Source: Streptomyces hoynatensis
GTDB lineage: Bacteria > Actinomycetota > Actinomycetes > Streptomycetales > Streptomycetaceae
Direction of reading: 5' to 3'
NCBI RefSeq assembly: GCF_003626535.1
Contig: NZ_RBAL01000008.1
Span: 266,454 to 330,453, forward strand
DNA: 64,000 nt
Shown here: positions 1-7,442 of the stretch, piece by piece
Numbering within the stretch: position 1 is the first letter of the stretch
How the letters are laid out: every line of letters starts with the position of its first letter
Translations under genes and position numbers: made by a program
The notes under the pieces: model-generated
The model's input: the letters and a program-made list of their open reading frames with translations, nothing else
The model's database searches: none
Told to the model about the DNA's origin: nothing

Positions 1-271
1 CGACCTTGGTGGAGAGGGTGTACTCCGCGCGCGGCTTGTCCGCCAGCGCCGCGCCGAGGCGCCGCTCGCCGAGGCCGATGCCGTAGTGCGGGGCGGTGTC
101 GAAGCAGCGCACCCCCAGCTGCCAGGCCCGCTCGACGGCCGCCCTGGCGTCCTCCTCGCGCACCGGGGCGCCGTACCCGGCCAGGGGCGCGCCGCCCAGC
201 GCGAGCTCGCTGACCTCGACCCCGCTGCCGCCCAGCTCCCGGTGCCGCAGCTGCCTGCCTACTGCCGTCAT
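1..271 (-). CDS. Aldo/keto reductase, N-terminal part (probable L-fucose dehydrogenase type)
   Basis: Only the first 90 codons lie in the window; the gene runs off the left edge. The visible protein has the aldo/keto reductase opening: a hairpin start (RELGGSGVEVSELALGGAPL), the helix containing AVERAWQLGVRCFDTAPHYG with the family's catalytic Asp and Tyr (FDTAPHY), then GLGERRLGAAL. Members of this branch oxidise L-fucose or related aldoses with NAD(P)+. It starts 100 nt downstream of the L-fuconate dehydratase on the same strand, so an L-fucose to L-fuconate role and one transcript are likely. The start is the ATG at 271. The exact sugar is inferred from the neighbour. Confidence 0.85.
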   Translation of the reverse strand, partial: MTAVGRQLRHRELGGSGVEVSELALGGAPLAGYGAPVREEDARAAVERAWQLGVRCFDTAPHYGIGLGERRLGAALADKPRAEYTLSTKV

Positions 272-371
272 GAACTTGTCGCCTCCCGAGTTCTCGGTGC
301 CGCGTTCACGTGCTCGCCGGGCCAGGGCCCCGGCCCGGTACCGCCGCCGGGTGCCGCCCCGGCCCCGGCCG

Positions 372-1709
372 TTACGCGGGGCCGGCCTGGGCGGCCAGGT
401 CGGCCGCCCAGAACTCGCCGCCCGGATAGGCGAACTCGGCGAGCGTCCTGGGCAGCATCGCCGCGGAGAAGCCGGGCGCGACCGGCGCCGCGTAGCGGCC
501 GCCCTCGATCCGCACCGGGTCCGCGAAGTGCTCGTGCAGGTGGTCCACGTACTCGATGACCCGGTTCTCCGTGGTGCCGCTGAGCGCGACGAAGTCGAAC
601 ATGGCCAGGTGCTGGACCAGTTCGCACAGCCCCACTCCCCCGGCGTGCGGGCAGACCGGGACGCCGAACTTCGCGGCGAGCAGGAGCACGGCCAGGTTCT
701 CGTTCACGCCGCCGACGCGGGCCGCGTCGATCTGCGCGATGTCGATCGCCCCGCTCTGCAGGAGCTGCTTGAAGACGATCCGGTTCTGCGCGTGCTCCCC
801 GGTGGCGACCCGCACCGGGGCGACCCCGCGGCGGATGGCGGCGTGGCCGAGGACGTCGTCCGGGCTGGTGGGCTCCTCGATCCAGTACGGGTCGAACTCG
901 GCGAGCGCCCGCACCCAGTCGATGGCCTGGCCGACGTCCCAGCGCTGGTTGGCGTCGATGGCGATCCTGATGTCGGGGCCGACGGCGGCCCTGGCCGCGC
1001 GCAGGCGCCTGATGTCGTCCTCCAGGTCGGCGCCCACCTTGAGCTTGATCTGGGTGAAGCCGGCCGCCACCGCCTCCGTGGCCAGGCGGGTCAGCTTGCC
1101 GTCGGAGTACCCGAGCCAGCCGGGCGAGGTGGTGTAGGCCGGGTAGCCGCGCTCCCGCAGCTCGGCCGCCCGCACCGCGGCGCCCTCCCGGCCGCGGCGC
1201 AGCAGGCCCAGGGCCTCCTCGGGGGTCAGCGCGTCGGTCAGGTACCTGAAGTCGACCTGGGAGACCAGCCACTCCGGGTCGGCCTCGGCGAGGAACTGCC
1301 ACAGCGGCTTGCCTGCGTGCCGCGCCGCCAGGTCCCAGGCGGCGTTGACCACCGCCCCGATGGCCATGTGCATCACGCCCTTCTCGGGGCCGAGCCAGCG
1401 CAGCTGGCTGTCCCCGACCAGGGCCCGGGACAGCCCGCCCGGGTCGGCGCACAGCTCGTCCACGTGCCGCCCCACGACGTAGGGCGCGAGCGCCCTGATC
1501 GCCGCGACCTGGACGTCGTTGCCCCGGCCGATGGTGAACGCGAAGCCGTGGCCCGCCAGCTCGGAGCCGGAGCTGGTGCGCAGCACCACGTAGGCGGCCG
1601 AGTAGTCGGGGTCCGGGTTCATCGCGTCCGAGCCGTCGAGCTCTCGTGAGGTGGGGAACCTGATGTCGTGGGCGTCGATCGCGGTGATCCTGGGCGAACT
1701 TGCGGACAT
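372..1709 (-). CDS. fucD: L-fuconate dehydratase (enolase superfamily)
   Basis: A 445-residue member of the mandelate-racemase/enolase superfamily. The N-terminal capping domain contains the hallmark stretch FPTSRELDGSDAMNPDPDYS of fuconate dehydratases. In the barrel I see the KxK pair (K222, K224), metal ligands D252, E278 and E305, and the catalytic His (H355 in CPHAGG). It dehydrates L-fuconate to 2-keto-3-deoxy-L-fuconate in the non-phosphorylating fucose pathway. The ATG at 1709 is chosen because homology begins there; the reading frame extends 22 codons further upstream, but that part overlaps the inverted repeat at 1732-1762. The downstream aldo/keto reductase probably shares its transcript. 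Confidence 0.93.
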   Translation of the reverse strand: MSASSPRITAIDAHDIRFPTSRELDGSDAMNPDPDYSAAYVVLRTSSGSELAGHGFAFTIGRGNDVQVAAIRALAPYVVGRHVDELCADPGGLSRALVGDSQLRWLGPEKGVMHMAIGAVVNAAWDLAARHAGKPLWQFLAEADPEWLVSQVDFRYLTDALTPEEALGLLRRGREGAAVRAAELRERGYPAYTTSPGWLGYSDGKLTRLATEAVAAGFTQIKLKVGADLEDDIRRLRAARAAVGPDIRIAIDANQRWDVGQAIDWVRALAEFDPYWIEEPTSPDDVLGHAAIRRGVAPVRVATGEHAQNRIVFKQLLQSGAIDIAQIDAARVGGVNENLAVLLLAAKFGVPVCPHAGGVGLCELVQHLAMFDFVALSGTTENRVIEYVDHLHEHFADPVRIEGGRYAAPVAPGFSAAMLPRTLAEFAYPGGEFWAADLAAQAGPA

Positions 1710-1731
1710 CGCTGGCCTCTCGCGCGGGGTG

Positions 1732-1762
1732 AGTGCGGCTCTGGGAACACTAGAGCCGCACT
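1732..1762. promoter_or_regulatory. 11-bp perfect inverted repeat upstream of fucD
   Basis: AGTGCGGCTCT at 1732-1742 is matched exactly by AGAGCCGCACT at 1752-1762, with a 9-nt centre (GGGAACACT). It lies 23-53 nt upstream of the fucD start codon. It could be the operator of a repressor of fucose genes. It could also be a hairpin ending the hydrolase transcript arriving from 1819, but no U-run follows it on that strand. The operator reading is preferred because the position suits promoter control. Confidence 0.6.
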
Positions 1763-1818
1763 TCATCCCACACAAGTAAACGATCTCGCCCGGCTCGTCT
1801 TCTTCGGCCGGCGGGCCG

Positions 1819-3318
1819 TCAGCCGCCGCGGCGCGCCCCGAGGGTGGCCCCGGGCGTGCCGCCGGCCTCCCCCGGCCCGCGCGTCCCGCCGCCTGAGGGG
1901 CGCGCCGCGACCGTCTGCCACCAGGGGTCGAGGGGCAGCCCCAGGTCCGGTTCGAAGGACTCGCCGGGGCGCGGCACGGCCACGGTCACCCCCGCGTTCC
2001 TCGCCTCGCCCACCGTCCGTTCCGCGGGCTCGTCCCACGGGTGCAGCGCCAGGTTGAACGTGCCCCAGTGGATCGGCAGCAGCACGCCGTGCGGGGTGCC
2101 GCCGGAGAGGTCGACGTGGGCCCGCACGCCCTCCTCCGGGGTCATGTGGATGTCCGGCCAGTAGGCCTCGCTGTAGGCCCCTATCTGCATCATCGTGGCG
2201 TCGAAGGGGCCCAGGCGGCTGCCTATCTCGGCGAAGCCGGGGAAGTACCCGGTGTCGCCGCTGTGGAAGATCCGGTGCCCCGGGCCCGCCACGGCCCAGG
2301 AGGCCCACAGCGTGCGGCCCAGGTTGCGCAGGCCGCGGCCGCAGAAGTGCTGGCCCGGGGTGGCGGTGAGGGTCAGCCCGCCCACGCGCGTCGTCTCGTA
2401 CCAGTCGAGCTCCCTGATCCGGCCGGCCGGGACGCCCCAGTGCTCCAGGTGTGCCCCGACGCCGAGCGGGACGGCGAAGACGGCGTCGGAGGCGATCAGG
2501 GCGCGGACGGTGGGCATGTCGAGGTGGTCGTAGTGGTCGTGCGAGATGACGACCGCGTCGTAGGGGCCGAGCGCGGCGAGCGGGGCGGGGGCCGGGTGCA
2601 GCCGCTTGGGGCCGGCGAAGGCGAACGGCGAGCAGCGCTCGCCCCAGACCGGGTCGAAGAGCACCCGGTGCCCGTCGATCTCGGCGAGCACCGTGGCGTG
2701 GCCGAGCCAGGTCAGCCGCAGCCCGGAGGCGGGTGGCTCGGCCGCGGCGGCGGCCGGGGGCCGGACGATCGGCAGCGCCCGGGCGGGCTTGCGGCGCACC
2801 CGGTCGGCCCGGCGCAGCGCGTCGCGGATCATGGGCACGATCTGGCGGGGGCTGCCCGCGGCGCCGACGGGCAGCTCGTTGCGGAAGGCACCGTCGCGGA
2901 ACTGCGGCGAGCGCCGCACGCGCGCCAGCCGCTCCCCGGTGGGCTCGGCGCCGAAGGAGGCCGGCCGCAGCCGCGACAGCAGGGAGGGCCGCCGGGCGCG
3001 GACCCCGGCGGCCGGGGCGGCCGGGCGCGCGGCCGGGGCGGGCGGGGCGGTGGGGGTGCCCGAGGGGGGCGCGGCGGCGGGCGCGTCGGCGAGCGCCGCC
3101 GCGGGCGCCGGGCCCGGCCCGGGAGCGGAGGCCGGCACGGGGGCCGCGGCGGGCAGCCCGGAGGACTCGGAGGCGGGCTCGGGAGCGGGCCCCGCGGAAG
3201 GCGCCGCGGCGGGCGGGCCCGAGGGCGCGGACTGCTGCCCGGGGGGCGTGGACGGCTGCTGCTCGGACGACTGCTCGGACGACTGCTCGGACGACGTGGA
3301 CGAGGACGGCTCGGACAC
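1819..3318 (-). CDS. Metallo-beta-lactamase-fold hydrolase, NAPE-PLD/UlaG-like, with long Pro/Ala-rich N-terminus
   Basis: The C-terminal two thirds is an MBL-fold hydrolase: LTWLGHATVLAEIDGHRVLFDPVW, the zinc motif SHDHYDHLD, a downstream GQHFCGRG and HSGDTGYF, and a final His in PIHWGTF. This arrangement fits the NAPE-PLD/UlaG group, which cleaves phosphodiesters or lactones. The first ~120 residues are low-complexity Ser/Gln, Pro and Ala, with an SSEQ triplet repeat; I see no signal peptide, so it is probably cytoplasmic with a disordered tail. I chose the GTG at 3318, which has GGGAGG 5 nt upstream; the ATG 10 codons earlier has no such site. The substrate cannot be told. Confidence 0.85.
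   Translation of the reverse strand: MSEPSSSTSSEQSSEQSSEQQPSTPPGQQSAPSGPPAAAPSAGPAPEPASESSGLPAAAPVPASAPGPGPAPAAALADAPAAAPPSGTPTAPPAPAARPAAPAAGVRARRPSLLSRLRPASFGAEPTGERLARVRRSPQFRDGAFRNELPVGAAGSPRQIVPMIRDALRRADRVRRKPARALPIVRPPAAAAAEPPASGLRLTWLGHATVLAEIDGHRVLFDPVWGERCSPFAFAGPKRLHPAPAPLAALGPYDAVVISHDHYDHLDMPTVRALIASDAVFAVPLGVGAHLEHWGVPAGRIRELDWYETTRVGGLTLTATPGQHFCGRGLRNLGRTLWASWAVAGPGHRIFHSGDTGYFPGFAEIGSRLGPFDATMMQIGAYSEAYWPDIHMTPEEGVRAHVDLSGGTPHGVLLPIHWGTFNLALHPWDEPAERTVGEARNAGVTVAVPRPGESFEPDLGLPLDPWWQTVAARPSGGGTRGPGEAGGTPGATLGARRGG
3259..3294. repeat. 12-bp tandem repeat, three copies
   Basis: Three exact copies of CTGCTCGGACGA run in frame through the start of the hydrolase gene and encode the SSEQ repeats of its disordered N-terminus. 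Copy number may vary between strains by slippage; the reading frame would be kept. Confidence 0.85.
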
Positions 3319-3363
3319 GTGAACCTCCCAGAACGCGGATGTCGCCACTGTAATTCATCGGAG

Positions 3364-3382
3364 TGACAGCCCCTCACTGTCA
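3364..3382. promoter_or_regulatory. Inverted repeat TGACAG-N7-CTGTCA in divergent promoter region
   Basis: A perfect 6-bp inverted repeat sits in the 153-nt space between the divergent hydrolase gene (start 3318) and gluconokinase (start 3472). Its position suits a regulator site serving one or both genes. The regulator is unknown. Confidence 0.4.
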
Positions 3383-3435
3383 GCGAGCCGTCCCAGCGTG
3401 CGGGGGGTGGCCGCGGTAGGGGCGTCCCGCCGCGT

Positions 3436-3465
3436 TTGGGAAAACGCATCCGCGGGCCGGATAGT
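3436..3465 (+). promoter_or_regulatory. Candidate promoter of gntK, probably giving a leaderless mRNA
   Basis: TTGGGA (3436-3441) and GATAGT (3460-3465) are separated by 18 nt, and the gntK ATG begins 6 nt after the -10 box. No Shine-Dalgarno sequence precedes the ATG. The geometry suggests that transcription starts at or next to the A of the ATG. Confidence 0.45.
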
Positions 3466-3471
3466 TGCCTC

Positions 3472-3978
3472 ATGTCTTACTCCACCGTCGTCGTCATGGG
3501 CGTCTCGGCCGTGGGCAAGAGCACCGTCGCCCGGGAGCTCGCCCAGCGCCTCGGGGTGCCCTTCGCCGAGGCCGACGACTTCCACTCCGAGGCCAACATC
3601 GCGAAGATGTCCGCCGGCATCCCCCTGACCGACGCGGACCGTACGCCCTGGCTGGCGGCGATCGGCGGGTGGCTGCGCGAGCGGGAGGCGGAGGGCTCGG
3701 GCGGGGTGGTGACCTGCTCGGCCCTGAAGCGCACCTACCGGGACGTGCTGCGCGAGGCGGCGCCTGGGGTCTTCTTCCTGCACCTGACCGGGAGCAGGGA
3801 ACTGCTTCAGGAGCGGATCGCCGCCCGCCAAGGGCACTTCATGCCGCCGGGGCTGCTGCGTTCGCAGCTGGAGACGCTGGAGCCGCTCGGCGCGGACGAG
3901 TTCGGCACGGCCATGGACGTGGGGGCGGCGCCTGCGGAGCTGGTGGGTGAGGCACTGGAGCGGCTGTCCCGCGCCTGA
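3472..3978 (+). CDS. gntK: Gluconokinase
   Basis: A 168-residue P-loop kinase of normal length for GntK/IdnK. It opens with VVVMGVSAVGKSTVARELA (Walker A), then FAEADDFHSEANIAKMSAGIPLTDADRTPWL, the gluconate-kinase signature, then CSALKRTYRD and the lid region RQGHFMPPGLLRSQ. It phosphorylates D-gluconate to 6-phosphogluconate in the cytoplasm. The frame is open for 12 codons before the ATG at 3472, but homology and the promoter geometry support 3472. It stands alone, divergent from the hydrolase; a strong hairpin separates it from the convergent sugar operon. Confidence 0.95.
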   Translation: MSYSTVVVMGVSAVGKSTVARELAQRLGVPFAEADDFHSEANIAKMSAGIPLTDADRTPWLAAIGGWLREREAEGSGGVVTCSALKRTYRDVLREAAPGVFFLHLTGSRELLQERIAARQGHFMPPGLLRSQLETLEPLGADEFGTAMDVGAAPAELVGEALERLSRA

Positions 3979-3988
3979 GGGAGCGCGG

Positions 3989-4022
3989 CGCCACCCGCGC
4001 CCGGGGCCGGGCGCGGGTGGCG
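3989..4022. terminator. 14-bp perfect hairpin between convergent genes
   Basis: CGCCACCCGCGCCC (3989-4002) pairs exactly with 4009-4022 around a 6-nt loop. It lies 10 nt after the gntK stop and ends just inside 4029, the last base of the convergent isomerase gene, so it can serve both strands. There is no U-run, as is common in this group. Confidence 0.75.
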
Positions 4023-4028
4023 GCGGCG

Positions 4029-5039
4029 TCAGTCCTTGCCGAAGGCCGCGTCGAAGGAGGCGGTCGGCGGCGGGTAGTCGTAGGCGCGCAGGCGGGCGAG
4101 GGCCTCGGGGGCGCCGGCCAGGCGGTCCATTCCCGCGTCCTCCCACTCCACGGAGATCGGCCCGTCGTAGCCGATGGCGCGCAGCATGCGGAAGACGTCC
4201 TCCCAGGCCACGTCCCCGTGGCCGGCGGAGACGAAGTCCCAGCCGCGCCGCGGGTCGCCCCAGGGCAGGTGGGAGCCGAGGCGGCCGTTGCGGCCGTCCA
4301 GCCTGCGCCTGGCCTCCTTGCAGTCCACGTGGTAGATCCGGTCCCGGTAGTCGTAGAGGAAGCCGACCGGGTCGAGGTCCTGCCACACGAAGTGGCTCGG
4401 GTCGAAGTTCAGGCCGAAGGCGGGCCGGTTCCCGACCGCGTCGAGGGCGCGTTTGGTCGTCCAGTAGTCATAGGCGATCTCGCTGGGGTGCACCTCGTGC
4501 GCGAAGCGGACGCCCTCGGCGTCGAACACGTCGAGGATGGGGTTCCAGCGCTCGGCAAAGTCCTCGTAGCCGCGGTCGATCATGCCGGGCGGCACCGGCG
4601 GGAACATCGCCACCAAGTGCCAGATCGAGGAGCCCGTGAAGCCGACGACGGTCTGCACGCCGAAGGCCGCCGCGGCCCGCGCGGTGTCGGCGATCTCCTT
4701 GGCGGCCCTGGTGCGCACGCCCTCGGGCTCGCCGTCCCCCCAGATCCTGGCGGGCAGGATGCCCTGGTGGCGCTCGTCGATGGGGTGGTCGCAGACGGCC
4801 TGCCCGACGAGGTGGTTGGAGATGGCCCAGCACTTCAGGCCGTACTTCTCCAGCAGGGCCCGGCGCCCGGCCACGTAGCCGGGCTCGGCCAGCGCGCGGT
4901 CCACCTCGAAGTGGTCCCCCCAGCAGGCGAGTTCGAGGCCGTCGTAGCCGAAGTCGCGGGCCAGCCTGCAGACCTCCTCCAGGGGGAGGTCCGCCCACTG
5001 GCCGGTGAACAGGGTGAAGTTGCGTGGCATGGCGTTCAT
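4029..5039 (-). CDS. Sugar phosphate isomerase/epimerase (AP-endonuclease-2-like TIM barrel)
   Basis: A 336-residue TIM-barrel protein of the xylose-isomerase-like AP_endonuc_2 family. It starts FTLFTGQWADLPLEEVCRLA and has DGLELACWGDHF, CWAISNHLVGQAV, FAHEVHPSEIAYDYWTT, LNFDPSHFVWQ, YHVDCKEA and PISVEWEDAG, which supply the Glu/Asp/His metal site. These enzymes isomerise or epimerise keto-sugars, often on products of a partner Gfo/Idh dehydrogenase. That partner lies directly upstream with an ATGA start/stop overlap (start 5039, upstream stop 5036-5038), implying translational coupling. The sugar is not identifiable. A second ATG at 5030 is possible. Confidence 0.88.
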   Translation of the reverse strand: MNAMPRNFTLFTGQWADLPLEEVCRLARDFGYDGLELACWGDHFEVDRALAEPGYVAGRRALLEKYGLKCWAISNHLVGQAVCDHPIDERHQGILPARIWGDGEPEGVRTRAAKEIADTARAAAAFGVQTVVGFTGSSIWHLVAMFPPVPPGMIDRGYEDFAERWNPILDVFDAEGVRFAHEVHPSEIAYDYWTTKRALDAVGNRPAFGLNFDPSHFVWQDLDPVGFLYDYRDRIYHVDCKEARRRLDGRNGRLGSHLPWGDPRRGWDFVSAGHGDVAWEDVFRMLRAIGYDGPISVEWEDAGMDRLAGAPEALARLRAYDYPPPTASFDAAFGKD

Positions 5040-6220
5040 TCTCCTTGCTCGTCCCGCGCGGGAAGCGGTACCGGGGTGAAGACGGAGTCGTTGCGCGCGC
5101 TCTCCTCGACGGCGGCCAGGACGCGCTGTACCTGGAGTCCCTCGGCGAATCCGGGCGCCGGCCGGCCGCCCTCCGCGATGGCCCGCACCAGGTCCCTGGC
5201 CTGGTGCGTGAAGGTGTGCTCGTAGCCCAGGCCGTGCCCCGGCGGCCACCAGCCCTCCAGGTAGGGGTGGTCGGGCTCGGTGACCAGGATGCGGCGGAAC
5301 CCGGCCTCGGCCGCGGGCAGCGTGTGGTCGTGGAACTCCAGCTCGTTGAGCCGCTCCAGGTCGAAGGAGAGGGAGCCCTCGGCGCCGTTGACCTCGATCG
5401 TCAGCGCGTTCTTGCGGCCGGCCGCCAGGCGGCTCACCTCGAAGGAGGCCAGCGCGCCCGAGGCCAGGCGGCCGGTGAACAGCGCCGCGTCGTCCACCGT
5501 GACCTCGCCGGTGCGCTCCGGGTCCCCGGGCAGCGGGCGCCGCCTGATGAACGTCTCGACCTGCGCCGAGACCCCGGTGATCGGCTCGCCGGTGAGGTAC
5601 TGGGCGAGGTCGACGACGTGCGCGCCGAGGTCGCCGAGGGCGCCGGAGCCCGCCTTCTCCTTGCGCATCCGCCACACCAGGGGCCCGGCCGGGTCGGTGC
5701 CCCAGTCCTGGAGGTAGGTGGCGCGGAGGTGCCGCAGGCTGCCGAGCCTGCCCTCGGCGATCAGCCGCCTGGCGTGGGCGAGGGCGGGGACGCGGCGGTA
5801 GTTGAAGCCGACCATGGCGACCTGGCCGCGGTCCCGGGCGGCGCGGGCCGCCTCGACCATGGCCTGGGCCTCCGCCTCGTTGTTGGCCAGCGGTTTCTCG
5901 CACAGCACGTGCTTGCCCGCCTCGAGCGCCGCGATGGCGATCTCGGCGTGGCTGTCGCCCGGCGTGCAGATGTCGACGAGTTGCACGTCCTCCCGGGCGA
6001 TCAGGGCGCGCCAGTCGGTCTCGGCCGCCGCCCAGCCCAGGCGCCCGGCGGCGGCCGCGACCGCCTCCGGATCGCGGCCGCAGACGGCGGCCATCACGGG
6101 GGTGAGCGGCAGGTCGAAGGCGCGGGCGACGGTGCGCCAGCCCTGGGAGTGGGCGGCGCCCATGAAGGCGTAGCCGACCATGCCGACGCCGAGAGTGGGT
6201 GCGGTGGTGGAATGCGGCAT
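5036..6220 (-). CDS. Gfo/Idh/MocA-family NAD(P)-dependent dehydrogenase
   Basis: 394 residues with an N-terminal Rossmann domain (LGVGMVGYAFMGAAHSQGW), the family sequence VDICTPGDSHAEIAIAALEAGKHVLCEKPLA containing the EKP Lys, and a C-terminal alpha/beta domain with GALGDLGAHVVDLAQYL, which carries the usual catalytic Asp/His. It oxidises a sugar or polyol ring hydroxyl. It lies between the transporter's binding-protein gene (28-nt gap) and the TIM-barrel isomerase (4-bp overlap), so it probably acts on the sugar that the transporter brings in. The ATG at 6220 follows an AGGG-type ribosome site that is part of a 17-bp duplication. Confidence 0.9.
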   Translation of the reverse strand: MPHSTTAPTLGVGMVGYAFMGAAHSQGWRTVARAFDLPLTPVMAAVCGRDPEAVAAAAGRLGWAAAETDWRALIAREDVQLVDICTPGDSHAEIAIAALEAGKHVLCEKPLANNEAEAQAMVEAARAARDRGQVAMVGFNYRRVPALAHARRLIAEGRLGSLRHLRATYLQDWGTDPAGPLVWRMRKEKAGSGALGDLGAHVVDLAQYLTGEPITGVSAQVETFIRRRPLPGDPERTGEVTVDDAALFTGRLASGALASFEVSRLAAGRKNALTIEVNGAEGSLSFDLERLNELEFHDHTLPAAEAGFRRILVTEPDHPYLEGWWPPGHGLGYEHTFTHQARDLVRAIAEGGRPAPGFAEGLQVQRVLAAVEESARNDSVFTPVPLPARDEQGE

Positions 6221-6223
6221 CTG

Positions 6224-6257
6224 GTTCCCTGTCAGTCGAAGTTCCCTGTCAGTTGAA
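6224..6257. repeat. 17-bp tandem duplication across a stop codon/ribosome-site junction
   Basis: GTTCCCTGTCAGTCGAA (6224-6240) is repeated at 6241-6257 with one change. On the coding (minus) strand each copy carries an ACTGACAGGGAA block. The upstream copy contains the stop codon of the binding-protein gene; the downstream copy supplies the ribosome-binding purines of the dehydrogenase gene. Confidence 0.8.
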
Positions 6258-7313
6258 GCCGGTCGGCAGATACTGCTCGACGTTGTCCCTCGTGACCACG
6301 GCGGAATAGAGGGTGATGGAGGTGGGGATCTCCAGCTCGGCGAGGCCGCTGATCCCCTTGGACTGGCCGAGGGCCCGGGCGAGGTCGATGGCGGAGGCGG
6401 CCATCGTCGGGGGGTAGAGGACGGTGGCCTTCACGACGCTGTCGTCGGCCTGGATGGCCTCCATGACGTGCCGCGAGCCGGCGCCGCCCACCATGAAGAA
6501 CTCGTCCCGGCCGGCCTGTTCGATGGCGCGTTCGGCGCCGACTCCCTGGTCGTCGTCGTGGTTCCACAGGGCGTGGAAGCTGGGGACGGCCTGGAGCAGC
6601 CCCGACATCACCTCCTGACCCGACTCGACGGTGAACTCGGCGGCCTGGCGGGCCACCTTCTCGATGTTCGGGTAGTTGGCGAGTGCGTCGTCGAAGCCCT
6701 GGGTGCGCTGCCGGGTCAGTTCGAGGTTGTCCAGGCCGGCGAGCTCGACGACCTTGGCGTTCTCCACGTCCTTCAGCCGCTCGCCGATGAAGTGGCCCGC
6801 GTTCAGGCCCATGCCGTAGTTGTCGCCGCCGACCCAGCACCGGTAGGCCTGGGCGGTGTCGAAGATCCGGTCGAGGTTGACGACCGGTATGCCGGCTTCC
6901 ATGGCGGTCAGCGCCACCTGGGTCAGGGCCCGGCCGTCCGCGGGCAGTACTACGAGCACGTCGACCTCACTGTTGATGAGGGTTTCGATCTGCCCGATCT
7001 GCTGAGCGGTGTCGTTGGAGCCCTCGGTCGTCTTCAGCGTAACGTCCTCGTACTCCTCGGCCCTGCGGTGGGCGTTCTCGTTGATGGCGTTGAGCCAGCC
7101 GTGGTCGGCCTGGGGGCCGGCGAAGCCGATGGTGACCGGGCGCCCCGGGCTGTCGTCGGCGACGGCCGCCTGGCTCTGGCCCTCCCGCTCGTCGTCGCCG
7201 GAGGAGGAGCTGTTGCTGGTGCAACCGGTCAGGAGCGCCCCGGCCGAGGCGGCTGCCGTGCCGAAGAGGAGGTTCCTGCGGGTGGGTCTCGGTGCCGCGG
7301 GTGTGGGACTCAT
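6249..7313 (-). CDS. Sugar ABC transporter substrate-binding lipoprotein (RbsB-like)
   Basis: 354 residues. The N-terminus has a twin-arginine-like region (PTRRNLLFG), a hydrophobic core and the lipobox LLTGC, then a Ser/Asp/Glu-rich linker. This marks a lipoprotein on the outer face of the membrane. The rest is a type-1 periplasmic-binding fold: VTIGFAGPQADHGWLNAINENAHRRAEEY, QIGQIETLINSEVDVLVVLPADGRAL, IPVVNLDRIF, and FHALWNHDDDQGVGAERAIEQAG. Close relatives bind pentoses, hexoses or inositol. It lies between the permease gene (129-nt gap) and the dehydrogenase. The Asp-rich hinge suggests a sugar ligand, but I cannot say which. Confidence 0.92.
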   Translation of the reverse strand: MSPTPAAPRPTRRNLLFGTAAASAGALLTGCTSNSSSSGDDEREGQSQAAVADDSPGRPVTIGFAGPQADHGWLNAINENAHRRAEEYEDVTLKTTEGSNDTAQQIGQIETLINSEVDVLVVLPADGRALTQVALTAMEAGIPVVNLDRIFDTAQAYRCWVGGDNYGMGLNAGHFIGERLKDVENAKVVELAGLDNLELTRQRTQGFDDALANYPNIEKVARQAAEFTVESGQEVMSGLLQAVPSFHALWNHDDDQGVGAERAIEQAGRDEFFMVGGAGSRHVMEAIQADDSVVKATVLYPPTMAASAIDLARALGQSKGISGLAELEIPTSITLYSAVVTRDNVEQYLPTGFN

Positions 7314-7442
7314 GACCGACCTTTCCGAAAAGGGGATGGGGTAGGGGTGGTGGGGTGTGCGTACGGGGATGCATGGGAGGCGGCGCCGGGTGGCGAACGC
7401 CGGGAAGGCCGGGGGCCGCGGGGCGCGGCCGGGCCGGGGCGC

